This document shows, piece by piece, positions 1 to 11,159 of a DNA stretch of 64,000 nucleotides (the first letter of the stretch is position 1; every line of letters begins with the position of its first letter). The notes under the pieces were generated by a model, which was not told the DNA's origin, searched no databases, and saw nothing but the letters and a program-made list of their open reading frames with translations. Position numbers and translations under genes: made by a program. This DNA comes from Sphaeroforma sirkka (Eukaryota; Opisthokonta; Ichthyosporea; Ichthyophonida): NCBI GenBank assembly GCA_001586965.3, contig LUCW03001643.1:62001-126000 (forward strand), written 5' to 3'.

Positions 1-115
1 AGCATATACACCTACCCACACACGTATGCGGGGGTCTACTTACCTCGCTCCACCTTAGATTCATCGCTTGTGATATATCTGTTGCGGTATCCGCTGTACT
101 CACCCCACGCCTCAG

Positions 116-690
116 CAGCACACAATAGTGTCAGTGTTTTATCGCAGACATAACGTTAACCTTGTGGGTACTATTGCCGTACTCACCCCACGCCTCTGCA
201 ACAAACAATAAAGTGTCAGTGTTTTATCGCAGACATAACGTTAACCTTGTGGGTACTATTGCCGTACCCACCCCACGCCTCTGCAACACACAATAAAGTG
301 TCAGTGTTTTATCGCAGACATAACGTTAACGTTGTTGGTACTATTGCCGTACTCACCCTACGCCTCAGTAGCACACAATGGGTGTCAGTGTTTTATCGCA
401 GACATAACGTTAACCTTGTGGGTACTATTGCCGTACTCACCCCACGCCTCTGCAACAAACAATAAAGTGTCAGTGTTTTATCGCAGACATAACGTTAACC
501 TTGTGGGTACTATTGCCGTACCCACCCCACGCCTCTGCAACACACAATAAAGTGTCAGTGTTTTATCGCAGACATAACGTTAACGTTGTTGGTACTATTG
601 CCGTACTCACCCTACGCCTCAGTAGCACACAATGGAGTGTCAGTGTTTTATCGCAGACATAACGTTAACGTTGTGGGTACCATTGCCGTG
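116..690. repeat. Minisatellite, about 85-bp unit, about 7 copies
   Basis: A unit beginning near gtgtcagtgttttatcgcag recurs at about 127, 212, 297, 382, 466, 551 and 636, with small differences between copies. Some copies match better at every third unit, so a higher-order unit of about 255 bp is likely. It lies just upstream of the first MIC60 exon I can see and is probably intronic or 5' flanking. Short open frames across it only translate the repeat. Nothing else is visible in bases 1-789. Confidence 0.9.
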
Positions 691-789
691 GGTACACTCT
701 AGTGCTCGTGAGGAAAAACTGTGACTCGTCTTCAACGTGTTGGGAATGCATGCCAACTTGTATTATATATGCGACCTCATACCATGCAG

Positions 790-3700
790 ATGCCGAAGCC
801 GGATTTATCCTGGAAGAACCTGCCTGTCGGAGAAGAGAGTATCGAGAAGGCGAAGGATATGGTTGGCACAGTGCTGCATAAAGCCGGTAAGCATGGATTA
901 AAAACCTACACCTGTGACGATGTCATGGTATGAGTAGTATGGACATACGGTTCGCAAGCCTGGGACTGCATGCTGCTGTATAGGTCTGTGTAGGGTGTGT
1001 GGTATGGAAGTAAGTGGTTCGTGTCAGTTATAAATTCTGGACGCAAGGGCATGCATGGCTTCACACTTAGCTAGGCCTGGTGCGTGCATGCCTACAGCTG
1101 ATGAGCACGCTACAAACCTGCAGCAAAGACCTATTACGTACGTGTTCATTAGATCATCGGACACTGTGAGATTGTTTAACACTCGGATAGTGGACTCACA
1201 GTTGTTGTGTATCGCAATGTCATTGCCAATGCATCACTTAATTGAGTTACCGTGTGCACGACAGCATGTGTGTGCAACGAACTATCGGCCATAAGGCGCA
1301 TATGTATACGCAAATACACGGTAGGAAGGAACCAGTATATACACCAGTCAAGCTAGTGTATGTGTGGATGAGCTTGATTCTAACCACAGGAGGTCCATGC
1401 CTCGTATTCTCAAGGGGTTGCTGCTCTCGGAGTGTACACACGGATGCAAACACAGAACTATCTGCGTACGATTGCACCAGCTCATACAGTGTGTATTCCT
1501 CTCAAAAAGATGTGTAAAGTGGCAAGTACAGATGTACGCACACGCACGCACACGCATATCGATGAAAACCTCACCGATGTCATCACCACACAGCACTATG
1601 ACATGACTAACAAAAACTCATATATGCACGTCCGTCCACCTCTCAGAGGACGAGGCATTGCACCTGGTTGAGAAGGTCAAGCAAAGCTCCAAGGACGTTG
1701 CCAGCATGGTGTATGGAGGCTCAGGCACAAGCACGGCGAATGAGCTACAAGCAGTCAACAGCAGAGTGGCAGACAACGTGGAAGATACGGCCGATACGGC
1801 CAAAGAAAATGCCCAGGATTTGGCCCATGGCCTCGACGAAAAGGCCGGTGAAGTGCTGCCACAAGGTGTGGGTTGGGTGGGTGGGTATTTGGTCGTTTCT
1901 AGATGCTTTGTGTGAGTGTGCTGAGAGTGCGTGCATTTGCTTCTAGACACCTGTGGGGGTGTGCTCAGAGAAAGAGTGTGTGTGTGTTTTATACTAGATA
2001 CATGTGCGTGTTTGTGGTGTATTTGTGAGTGTGTTTGTGATGGTGTTATCAGACTAGTGTTTGGGTGTGTGGTTCAGTGATACGAGTATGTATACGATTT
2101 ACAACTATTTTCTTCTGAAATTATTGTTCTCCTGTACGTGCATGCGGATTATTTTCTGAGAGTAGCCGGAGACAAGGCTGACAATGTGCCAATGAAAGTG
2201 TGTACCCGTATATGTTATTACAAGAAGCACACGCTCGCAGCCCCATCCCTATCCATGGTTCCCAAATCAGAAAGAACACAGCCGAGCATGTACGAACATG
2301 TTATGTACTTTATGCAATTGTCAGCGACTGTGTATTGTGATTGCACAACCTTGTCTCCTGCCACATAGACACATTTTGACACCCCCCATGTATTGCATAG
2401 GTCAGGCTATACAGATACGTCAATGTATCATTTCGTGACCTTTTTGCCTATATATACTAACGCACCTACCCTCGATCGATGCCCGTGTAGCGCCCGAGTC
2501 TTCTGACCTAGTTCCCGACGGAGTCAAGGAGGTCACGACCATGCTGCAAGGTGTGGCTGTGGGCAGTACCGAACAGCTGGAGTCCGTCACGCGCGAGGTC
2601 ACCTCTGGGCTCACGGACGCCGTCAGCACGCTCAGAAACAAGGCTCACGATGCCAAGGACAGTGTGGAAGAAGCCGTCGAGCATGGCACCGAGACGCTGA
2701 AGGATGTGCTACAACACGTGGAAGAAGCCATAGTAAAGGGCAACGCCTTGGACAGCGCCAAGCACGCGCTAGAACACGGCAAGGACGAACTCAGAGCGGC
2801 GGTGCAGAGAGGTGAGGAGGTGTTGGAGGGGGTTGTGGAGACGGCTAAGGACAATATGAGCCCTGCTGCCCTGTCCGGGTCGAGCAAGTGGGTTGCTGCA
2901 CTGGACAGTACGAAGGAGAAGCTCCACGACGCGGCTGAGAAGGGTGAGGAACACGCCAGGGCAGAGGCTAGTAGGGCCGCTGAGGCGGGTGGTGACGCGC
3001 TGAATGAGACTGTGGTGGACCCGATCAAGGGGGAGTTGGACAAGGCCGTTGAAACAGGTGCAGATGGCCTGAGTACGGTGGCTGAGGTCACGCAGGACGG
3101 GGCAAGTACGGCAGCGGATTGTGCCAAGGATGGCGCTAGTGTGGCTTTGGGTGGTTTGAATGCGGCCGTGGATAAAGTCAGTGGCGTGGCTAGCGATACC
3201 GCTGAGGTGTGCCGAGCGATGTTGCACACCCTGGTTTGGTAGTACTGCTTGCGAGTGTGTGTGTATAGAGGGTATTCATGTGTATGTGTGTGTGTGTATG
3301 TATGCGTGGTATGTGTGTTTGTAGGTGCGGGCTCGAGACTGCTGTAGTGGAGAGGGACGGGCAGATGGGTCCGACTATCGCGAAATACGCTTTCGTCTAA
3401 GCGTTTGTACATCCAATCGGTGTTGCTGCGATGGTATCTCCTAACTGTAGGCTCGGGCTAACGATTTGTCAATCGTTGAAGGGATGCGCAGGACGTTGTC
3501 GGTCTGCAAAAAAACAGTGACTATGTCGATCCCAACTTTCTTCATCGTGTCAAAAAACTTAGTTGAACGCGACTACAAACCTTTTCGTAGTATGTAGCCG
3601 AAAATGCACCTTACTACTGTATTATACACGCTTTTATTGGCGTTTCTGCGTTTCTATGTGTGTACCAGTAAGCACGCGTCTATACAAGTACTGTGTATCA

Positions 3701-5952
3701 TTGTGCATACCAGCATATGCGCCATGTTGCGTACCTCATTACAACGCGATACGCCAGCAATCACTCCTTTGCAGTTAGTGCACAGGCAGTAATGCCTCGT
3801 CCATATCACATCAGATGCGAATACACTTTTTATTTCAGTGTTTACGTTAATTCATACTGTATCTGCATGTGAATATACCTTTTGACTCACTGGTGTTTAC
3901 GTAAATTCGTATGTATGTGCATTAAATCAGGTGGTGGCGGATGAGGTTGCGTTGGGAACTGAGAAGGCCACAGAGGCCGCTGCCGAGGTTGCCGCTGATG
4001 TTAACGACACCACACGCACAGCTGCACGTGGAATGAAGGAGCTCACACTGGGGCTCACAGATAAGGCTGGCGATGCAGCAAGTGATATCAAGAACAAGGC
4101 TGTGGATGTGGCTGGTGATTTGTATGACAAGGCTGGCAATCTGGTGACCAAGGCCGAGGACATGGCTGGTGATGTGTACGATAACGCTGGTAATTTGGTA
4201 AACAAGGCTGAGAATGTAGCTGGTGATGCCAAAGATAAGGCTGTTGATGTTGCTGGTGATGTGTACGATAGGGCTGGTAATTTGGTAAACAAGGCTGAGA
4301 ATGTAGCTGGTGATGCCAAAGACAAGGCTGTGGATGTGGCTGGTGATGTGTACGATAAGGCTGGTAATTTGGTACACAAGGCCGAGGATAAAGCTGGAAA
4401 CCTGGCAAACAAGGCAGGTAATGTGGCAGGTGAGGTGTATGACAAGGCCGGCAATCTGGTCACCAAGGCTGAGGACGTAGCTGGTGATGCCAAAAATAAG
4501 GCTGAGGACGTGGCTGCAGATATGCGAGACAAGGCCGGGAATGCGATAGGCCAGGCGGAATCTGCGGCACACAACGTACATGACAAAGCTCGGGAGGTTG
4601 GAGCAGATATCAAGGACAAGGCCCAGGACGCCCAACAGGCGGTAGGAGACGAAGTCAGTGAGCTCACCAACTCGCTCAGCGAACGCATCCGTGAGAGTGT
4701 GCAGGCCGCAGATGAGCTGGCGGAGAATGTGGGGGACAGGGCGAGTGCGCTGAAGAGCCAGGCCGACAAGGCCAAGCAGGACATGACGGAGGTGTTGGCA
4801 AAGGTGTGTGGGACGCTGTAGCTCTGTGTGTGTGTGTGTTATTTCTTGGCGGTGTTTGTCTTCGCTTGGCTGCGTCTTGGCTTTGCTTAGCTGTGTCTAG
4901 CTGTGTGTTTCAAGGGCAGGGTCGTCCCCCCACTTCCGGGTTCATGGGGGTGGATGTCCTTTAGGCAGGCACAAGCTAGCGTTGGCATGTGTGTAGGCAC
5001 CACGGGGGGTACCCATAAGCGACCTTATGTCCACCGCCCATGTCTCTCAAGTGCTTTGGAGCATTGTATGGGACTTGGCCTTGAATGTTGTATGGCGTAG
5101 TCGCCACTCGGGAGAAGAGTGGGAGGACCTCGTGCGGCGCAGTGCTTTTGTATTACATCTGTTAACTCTACCCATCGAAAGATTGGAATCCTACATTGAT
5201 ATGTCGTTGTTGTCCTTTGTAGTACTATATACCATTTGGGACTTGGGGACTTTTGACACATTTTCTCACCCAATATCGTGGCTCCAATCGGATATCCAGG
5301 ACGGTTCAGAGGCAGCCGCCACCGAAGCAGAGGGAGAAGCGCCCTTGGAAACCTTCTTACAGGAGAGGCTGAGTGAGAAGATCAAGGAGATTGACGAGAA
5401 TATGCCGTCAGACTCAGCTGGGCGTGCGAAGACGATGTTCTTGGCCGAAGAGCTCAACCGCCTGGTGCACATGGTATCACTCGACGAGCAGGAGAATGAG
5501 CAGAAGCTCAAGGACATGCAGAATAGGTTACAGGAGGCTGAGGAGGCTTACCAACAGAAGGTACGGCTTCTCATGCGTCTGTATGCATTCATACGCAGGT
5601 CTGTACTCCGCATGTGTAGGAGTCACCCCGTGTCATGGGTATTTGCGTTGCACGTTTTGCTTGTGTGTGTAGGTAGAGCTGGAGCTATGTTTGTTGTATG
5701 TCAGCACATATACACCATTGCACCTGTTATGAACAACCGATTCCTTTTTCTAACGCTTTCATTTAACTGCATGTAAAACAGTACGCTCGTATCTAGTTAG
5801 CCTCAAGGTAGGCATACTCTTCAACACGCACTCGCGCAGAACCGTTCGAAATCGCTACCCGCGCTTGCGCAAGGTTTTATGCGTAGTCGATTACACAGCA
5901 TTTTTTTAGTGTTATGTTCCACCTTACATTCTCTATTGTCCATACGGCGTTT

Positions 5953-6000
<48 letters not shown>

Positions 6001-6493
6001 TGGTCGTGACTATGAACCCCACTTTCCCCCCCCCGGAATCCCAACAGCTCGAAGCCACGCAGCTCGAGCACACCTTAGCCCTACAACAACAGGCAGAGAC
6101 GCTGCAGCAGCAAATGCAGGAACAGATTGTGCTGGCACGTGCTCAAGAGAAGGGTATGTGGACGCACACGCATTGCAGCTGCATTCATGATATCGCAATC
6201 AGACGTGTGGCTGTTCCGTTGTTGTGATCACAATGGTATGGTGTAGCGCTCTATGCAGAATTTGCAAACAACTTTGCGAGTGGCCGTGATGAGTGGCATG
6301 TGCGTGTGCTTTTTGTGTGTGTTGTGTGTGTGTCCTGGTTCAGAGAGGTGTTTGATGGGCAGCTCGTGGTTTAACGTGATGCACTATAGCGTTCTGGTGT
6401 GCGCAGAGAGTTTTCCGCAAAGAAAGGGTCTTCTTGTGCATGAGCACACCTGATAATCGCCGATTAAAAGCTCCCACTTCTACCTATATATTT

Positions 6494-6534
<41 letters not shown>

Positions 6535-9500
6535 TATTTTACTCGATCTATCCGACTATCGGTCATCTCACCACCTTACTTTTCACTCACTCTCTTTGAA
6601 TATAGAGATGGCTGAGGCGGCAGTCGCGGCCGAGGCAGCACTGCATGATAAACTCGTAGAAGAGGAGAAGCACGTGTGGCACTCACAGAACAATGAGGAA
6701 CAACTCAACACCATCAAGCGGCTGGAAACGCTGTACGAACACTACTACCAAGACAAGCTGCAGCAACAGGCGGGCGCCCAGTATGAAAGTGGGTGTGTGT
6801 GCGGTGTAACCTCCGTATGATCTGGTGGCGAAGTAGTACTTGTTTTGTGGCGGCCTGTGCATCTACTATGACAGAGACAGATGACTGGATACTTAATACT
6901 TACAGCAAGTAGCTGCATGCTCGATGTTGTTTCTCAGCAGTCAGTTGTAACAGAGAATTGTCTGTAATCATGAGCCCGTCCATTGTTGCACGGGGTGGTT
7001 TATCTCCGGTGTGTTGCTGTCCGTATCACGTGGTCATGGTATCGTAAAGCACGTGCATGAGTATCACTACATTGCACACGTGCAAATCTCTGTGCAAACA
7101 CCCTTCTCCTGGCCGTATCCACTCGTGTGGTTGTTCGCACTGCCTTTGTATGTGTGATATGGCTGTACGGAGACCTACGCTCATACCATTCAGTCTTATT
7201 CGTTCCATGTCTCAGTTTGTGGGAGATTGTACCGGTCTTGTCTGTAAAACATTGACATATATATACCTGCATATCTCTACATGCATGATCATGCAGGTAT
7301 ATATATACCTACATATATGAATAGGGCCACCATGCATACACACAACCATTTACCCACAACCAGAAGACAAGCTTCGCATGTACTGATATTGTGCATGTGC
7401 ACATCTCTCCTCTGTGTGTAGTCGGAAAGCAAGCGCTCCTGCAACGACTGGCGAAAGAGCGAACGGAACGGCTAGCGGCGCTTGAGGCCATGACAGCCAG
7501 GCTGCAGGTCAGTTGGACTAGTGGGTCTCTTTATGAAGCGTACCCCAAAAAAAACTATCGGTTTATGAAGGCGTGTTGTGTATATGGCAGCCAGGCTGCA
7601 GGTCAGTTGGACTAGTACCGAGTCCCCTTCTGAAACGTACCAAGAAAAAAAACCCATTGGTTTAAGAAGGCGTTTTGTATTGTGTATATGGCAGCCAGGC
7701 TGCAGGTCAGTTGGACTAGTACCGAGTCCCCTTCTGAAACGTACCAAGAAAAAAACCATTGGTTTAAGAAGGCGTTTGTATTGTGTATATGGCAGCCAGG
7801 CTGTTGGTTTCGGAAGACGTTTGTGTTGTGTATATGGCAGCCAGACTGTTGGGTTCGGAAGGCGTTTGTATTATGTATATGGCAGCTAGACTATTGGGTT
7901 CGGAAGGCGTTTGTATTGTGTATATGATTGATTGCTTTGCAAAGTGCGTGTGATTTGGCGTATTGGGGATGTCTGTGTTCATAGGCTGTCCTTTAGAGCC
8001 ACTGCCACGTGTGTGTGTAACACTGTGCGAACGCGTTTGAACTTGCATACAACTGCCTATGTGCGTGCGCATGGATTCGTGTTTCTAGAGGGGAGGCAAA
8101 GGTAGACGCATCGCTGTGTGTGGCAGTGTACATGGTTTCCTCCCTGTACACCCCCTGTATATAGGGTTTTGGGGTTTAAACCCTGTGCATAGGGTTTTGG
8201 GTTTTAAGCTCTGTGTATAGGGTTCAGGGCTTGGGGTTTAATCCCTGTGTATCCAAGCAAGTCTGATGTACAGATACAACATGCTATGCTCTCTAACACA
8301 CCCACCCACAGTCACTGGCGTGTTCGTCGCATGTGTCGTCACTACGTCCCTCCCCCGTCACCCACTCACACCCAATGCCATCTCATCCCATCCCAGAACC
8401 TCGACGCCCTACTGACCAAGTCAAAGGAAGCTTCGGGCTCCGCACGCAGGTTGCACGCCATGTACCTGGGCAGATCAGCGATACAACACGCACTCGACAG
8501 CAACGAGCCTTTGGCCATAGACCGTGATGCCCTGGCACTTGCAGGTACAGTGGGCAAGGCCAAGGCTGGGACTGATGAGAAGGAGAATCTGTACCAGGTA
8601 GGTATAGATATGTATAGATAGGCTCGGATGGTTTGGTTAAGTGTTGGCCACTGGCTATGTACACGTGCGCTTGTGGTATGTATAGATAGGCTCGATGGTT
8701 TGGGTATGTATTGGCCACTGCCTATGCATCTCTGGTATATATAGATAGGCTTAAGGGCTTGCATATATATATTGGGCTCTGCCTTTGTACACGTGCGTCT
8801 GTGGTTTGATTCATGTGTTCGGTGTGCCTTTAGGTTTGGCTGGCTTTCATTGGTTTTGAATGAAAGTGTGTTACAGCGCATGCGTGTAGTATTGTGTGAA
8901 CGGTAGGTATCTGGACAAGTTGGTTGTAGACTGAAAGCTTTTCGGAAGTATTGGAGTCCTAGAGGATTACCCGACGCTAGTTGGTGTGGTAGACGAAACA
9001 ACTGTGTGCCTATCATAGGGATGCACGTTCTGGTGCAAAACCAATAACATAGCTATTGTATGTATTGAATGACATAGCAATTGTATGTATTGAATAACAC
9101 TACAATTGCATGTATCGAATAACATAGCAATTGTATGTATTGAATAACATAGCAATTGTATGTATTGGATAACAGTACAATTGTATGTATTGATTAACAT
9201 TGCAATTGTATGTATTGGATAACATTGCAATTGTATGTATTGAATAACATAGCAATTGTATGTATTGGATAACATTGCAATTGTATGTATTGAATATCAT
9301 AGCAATTGTATGTATTGCGTTCGAAAATGAATATTCTGGTGAGCACTGAAGTGCCGCAACGGGACACAGAGCCCTATCACTCACACAGCCCTCCCTCTTC
9401 TCGGGTGTGTACACATGTATACACTCCTATACAGCCATGCACATAGTTCATTGTCCCTGTTTGCCTTTGTCTGCTGCATTCAGATGGCCGTCAAGTGTCT

Positions 9501-10472
9501 TCCAGATGTCATATTCTCGTCACCGCTGAAGAACTATGGACAGCTGCAGAGCCAATTCAAACGGCTGCGACCTACGCTACGCAAAAGCAATCTCATGCCA
9601 GAGTAAGTCTCGCGTTTAGCTATGAGAGTTGTCTGAGGGGCCTGTGTGAGTGTTATATGTCTTTATGATGAAAGGCGTCAACCTGATTGTGTGAGTGTTA
9701 TATATCTTTATGATGAAGGGCGTTAACCTGCTTTTGTGAGCGTTATATATCTTCATGATGAAAGGCGTTAACCTGCTTGTGTGAGTGTTATATATCTTTA
9801 TGATGAAAGGCGTTAACCTGCTTTTGTGAGTGTTATATATCTTTATGATGAAAGGCGTTAACCTGCTTGTGTGAGTGTTATCTATCTTTATTATGAACGT
9901 CGTTAACCTGCTTGTGTGGGTGACGCGCTAGGGTCCTCTCTAAGCGCTCGTGTGCAACCACGCACAAAAGAGTGTTGTGGGTGGCCTTTGTCGAACTCAA
10001 GGAACAATCTGCCTGTATCAACCACCTATTATCCCCCTCTCTTTTTTTATTAGAAGACTTGTATACTACGCGTAACTTTGGCATTGTGTGCTTATGCGCA
10101 GTTGCATATGGCGTATTGCCTACACACGTATAAATACACTATACTACCACACGTAGATTCGACTACCATAGCACACACGCCAACCCGCCCCTTATCCTGT
10201 ATTCACAGGGATAAATCGGGCAATTTCGTATCCGGAGTGGCCACATACACAGCTGCATGTGTGGCTGACGCACTGACCTTCCGCCGAGAACCAGCAGTAG
10301 TCGCAGGATCAGCGCAGAACGAAGTGATTGAGGAAACTGATACCGTGCTGGCACGGGTGGAGTTCTGGTTGGACCAGGGCGATCTGAAGAAGGTACGTGC
10401 GTAATTTGCCTGTGTTTTGTTTCGGATTATTTCTTGGTGTAGCCGGATTATAATGTGTAGGTTTACAATCGC

Positions 10473-10527
<55 letters not shown>

Positions 10528-10832
10528 TTATGAATGCAGACACATTGTGTTGCCTCGATTCTATATATGGTGTATTTATTCTCGCAGTTGTGTGGCTAAG
10601 GGGTCGACTTGGCTGTCTCGTTTTCCTTCAGCTAATTCCCGATACCTACCTAACAACACCACAACTCACCTCACCATTGCAGGCTGTGGCTGCTGCACGC
10701 ACGCTTTCTGGGAACGCCAAAGACGCGGCATCTGATTGGATCGCAGATGTAGACGCTCTGTTGGCGACGCAGTTGGCTGTGCGCTTGATGGACACCTATG
10801 CCACCAATGAGGCGACACATGTGTTTGAATAA
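790..10832 (+). CDS. MIC60: MIC60/mitofilin homologue with giant LEA-like repeat region (12 exons, 5' end unresolved)
   Basis: Exons by phase: 790-886, 1647-1865, 2491-3206, 3931-4803, 5300-5560, 6048-6153, 6606-6788, 7422-7507, 8397-8597, 9484-9602, 10209-10392, 10683-10832; together 1,064 codons plus stop, every junction GT-AG and in phase. The last five exons match the mitofilin C-terminus: a conserved Leu-Pro segment, a Phe-Lys-Arg helix ending LMPE, ARVEFWLDQGDLKKA, then a DWIADVDALLATQLAV helix. Exons 5-8 form the Gln/Glu-rich coiled coil. Exons 2-4 encode about 570 residues of 11-mer Ala/Lys/Asp repeats like LEA group 3 proteins, absent from animal MIC60 (about 750 residues). In the family, MIC60 sits in the inner mitochondrial membrane and builds crista junctions in MICOS. 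The presequence and membrane span are not visible, so 5' exons probably lie upstream; an in-frame ATG at 784 or 790 is the alternative start. The 6788/6789 donor is the weakest junction. Confidence 0.85.
3931..4803 (+). other. LEA-like repeat exon of MIC60, with 87-bp tandem units
   Basis: This 873-base phase-0 exon encodes 291 residues made almost wholly of 11-mers of the form KAGNLVTKAED / VAGDAKDKAVD. Three adjacent 29-residue (87-bp) units start near 4171, 4258 and 4345 and are nearly identical, showing recent tandem growth inside the coding frame. Lys-Ala-Gly and Asp placement repeats every 11 residues, as in LEA_4 proteins and apolipoprotein-like amphipathic helices. The frame runs past the donor and stops at 4819-4821, so intron retention would give a product ending KVCGTL. 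I take the GT at 4804 as the true donor because splicing to 5300 keeps phase 0 and leads into the MIC60 coiled coil. Confidence 0.8.
5948..5997. repeat. (TA)n microsatellite in MIC60 intron
   Basis: About 50 bases of pure TA sit roughly 50 bases upstream of the acceptor of the exon at 6048. A second TA run (about 6498-6532) occupies the same place before the exon at 6606, so TA tracts lie near the 3' ends of two successive introns. Confidence 0.95.
7490..7925 (+). repeat. Minisatellite copied from an exon end and its splice donor
   Basis: The last bases of the exon 7422-7507 and the start of the following intron (ggcagccaggctgcaggtca) recur at about 7586 and 7690 with the donor intact. More degenerate, shorter copies lie at about 7788, 7835 and 7881, where the donor part is lost. 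Unit length is about 100 bp for the first copies and about 45 bp for the later ones. The array fills the first 400 bases of the intron. Confidence 0.88.
8150..8252. repeat. Short degenerate repeat, telomere-like wording
   Basis: Three to four units of about 35 bp contain agggttttggggtttaa and ccctgtgtatagggtt. It lies in the MIC60 intron before the exon at 8397. The G-rich wording recalls telomere repeats but is too irregular to be one. Confidence 0.7.
8596..8800. repeat. Degenerate 60-70 bp repeat just inside a MIC60 intron
   Basis: Three imperfect units carry gtatagataggctcgatggt followed by ttggccactgcctatg. The first unit overlaps the start of the intron after the exon ending at 8597. 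Confidence 0.7.
9045..9322. repeat. 25-bp minisatellite, about 11 copies
   Basis: The unit aacatagcaattgtatgtat plus five bases recurs with few changes. Because 25 is not a multiple of three, it yields look-alike open frames on the minus strand; these are not genes. It lies in the MIC60 intron before the exon at 9484. Confidence 0.93.
9640..9920. repeat. 45-bp minisatellite, about 6 copies
   Basis: The unit gtgagtgttatatatcttta followed by tgatgaaaggcgttaacctgc repeats six times near the start of the intron after the exon ending at 9602. Each copy contains gtgagt, a good donor-like word. The true donor at 9603 (gtaagt) lies just before the array. Confidence 0.92.
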
Positions 10833-11150
10833 GGGGAGGGTGATGGACGTAGACTGCTATAAAGATTAATAAAGAACGGTTATCATGCTTTAGGGGGAAA
10901 TGGGACACGAGAGTGCAACACATGTGTTTGAATGAGGAGAGGATGATTAAAGAACGGTTTAATATGTTACAGGGGGAACTGAAACACGAGAATGCAACAC
11001 ATGTGTTTGAATGAGGGGAGGATGATTAAAGAACGGTTTAATATGTTACAGGGGGAAATGAAACACGAGAATGCAACACATGTGTTTGAATGAGGGGAGG
11101 ATAAAGTAAAGAACGGTTTAATATGCTACAAGGGGGAAATGGGACACGTG
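10816..11150 (+). repeat. 78-80 bp minisatellite copied from the MIC60 3' end
   Basis: The first copy starts within the last codons of MIC60 (acacatgtgtttgaataa, stop at 10830-10832). Following copies carry the same acacatgtgtttgaatga, then ggggaggatgattaaagaacgg. The word gaacgg recurs at about 10874, 10952, 11031 and 11111. The repeat therefore amplifies the stop-codon region together with the poly(A)-signal-like aataaa/attaaa. Confidence 0.9.
10868..10873 (+). terminator. Poly(A) signal of MIC60
   Basis: AATAAA lies 36 bases after the MIC60 stop. Variant attaaa words recur in the following minisatellite copies and could serve as spare signals. Confidence 0.6.
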
Positions 11151-11159
11151 CGTCTCACC

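Noticed and set aside
2645-3412. Long minus-strand frames opposite the LEA-like exons (also 3922-4784)
   Set aside because: Shadows of the repetitive plus-strand coding exons; no splice or family support.
8150-8252. Interstitial telomere repeat
   Set aside because: Units are long and irregular, mixing gggtttt with cccctgt words; no short perfect telomeric unit.
9045-9322. Short regular repeats as a CRISPR array
   Set aside because: The repeats are directly adjoining with no unique spacers, and the DNA is eukaryotic.
8967-9414. Minus-strand open frames with repeated Tyr-Asn-Cys words
   Set aside because: Translation of the 25-bp minisatellite in different frames inside a MIC60 intron.
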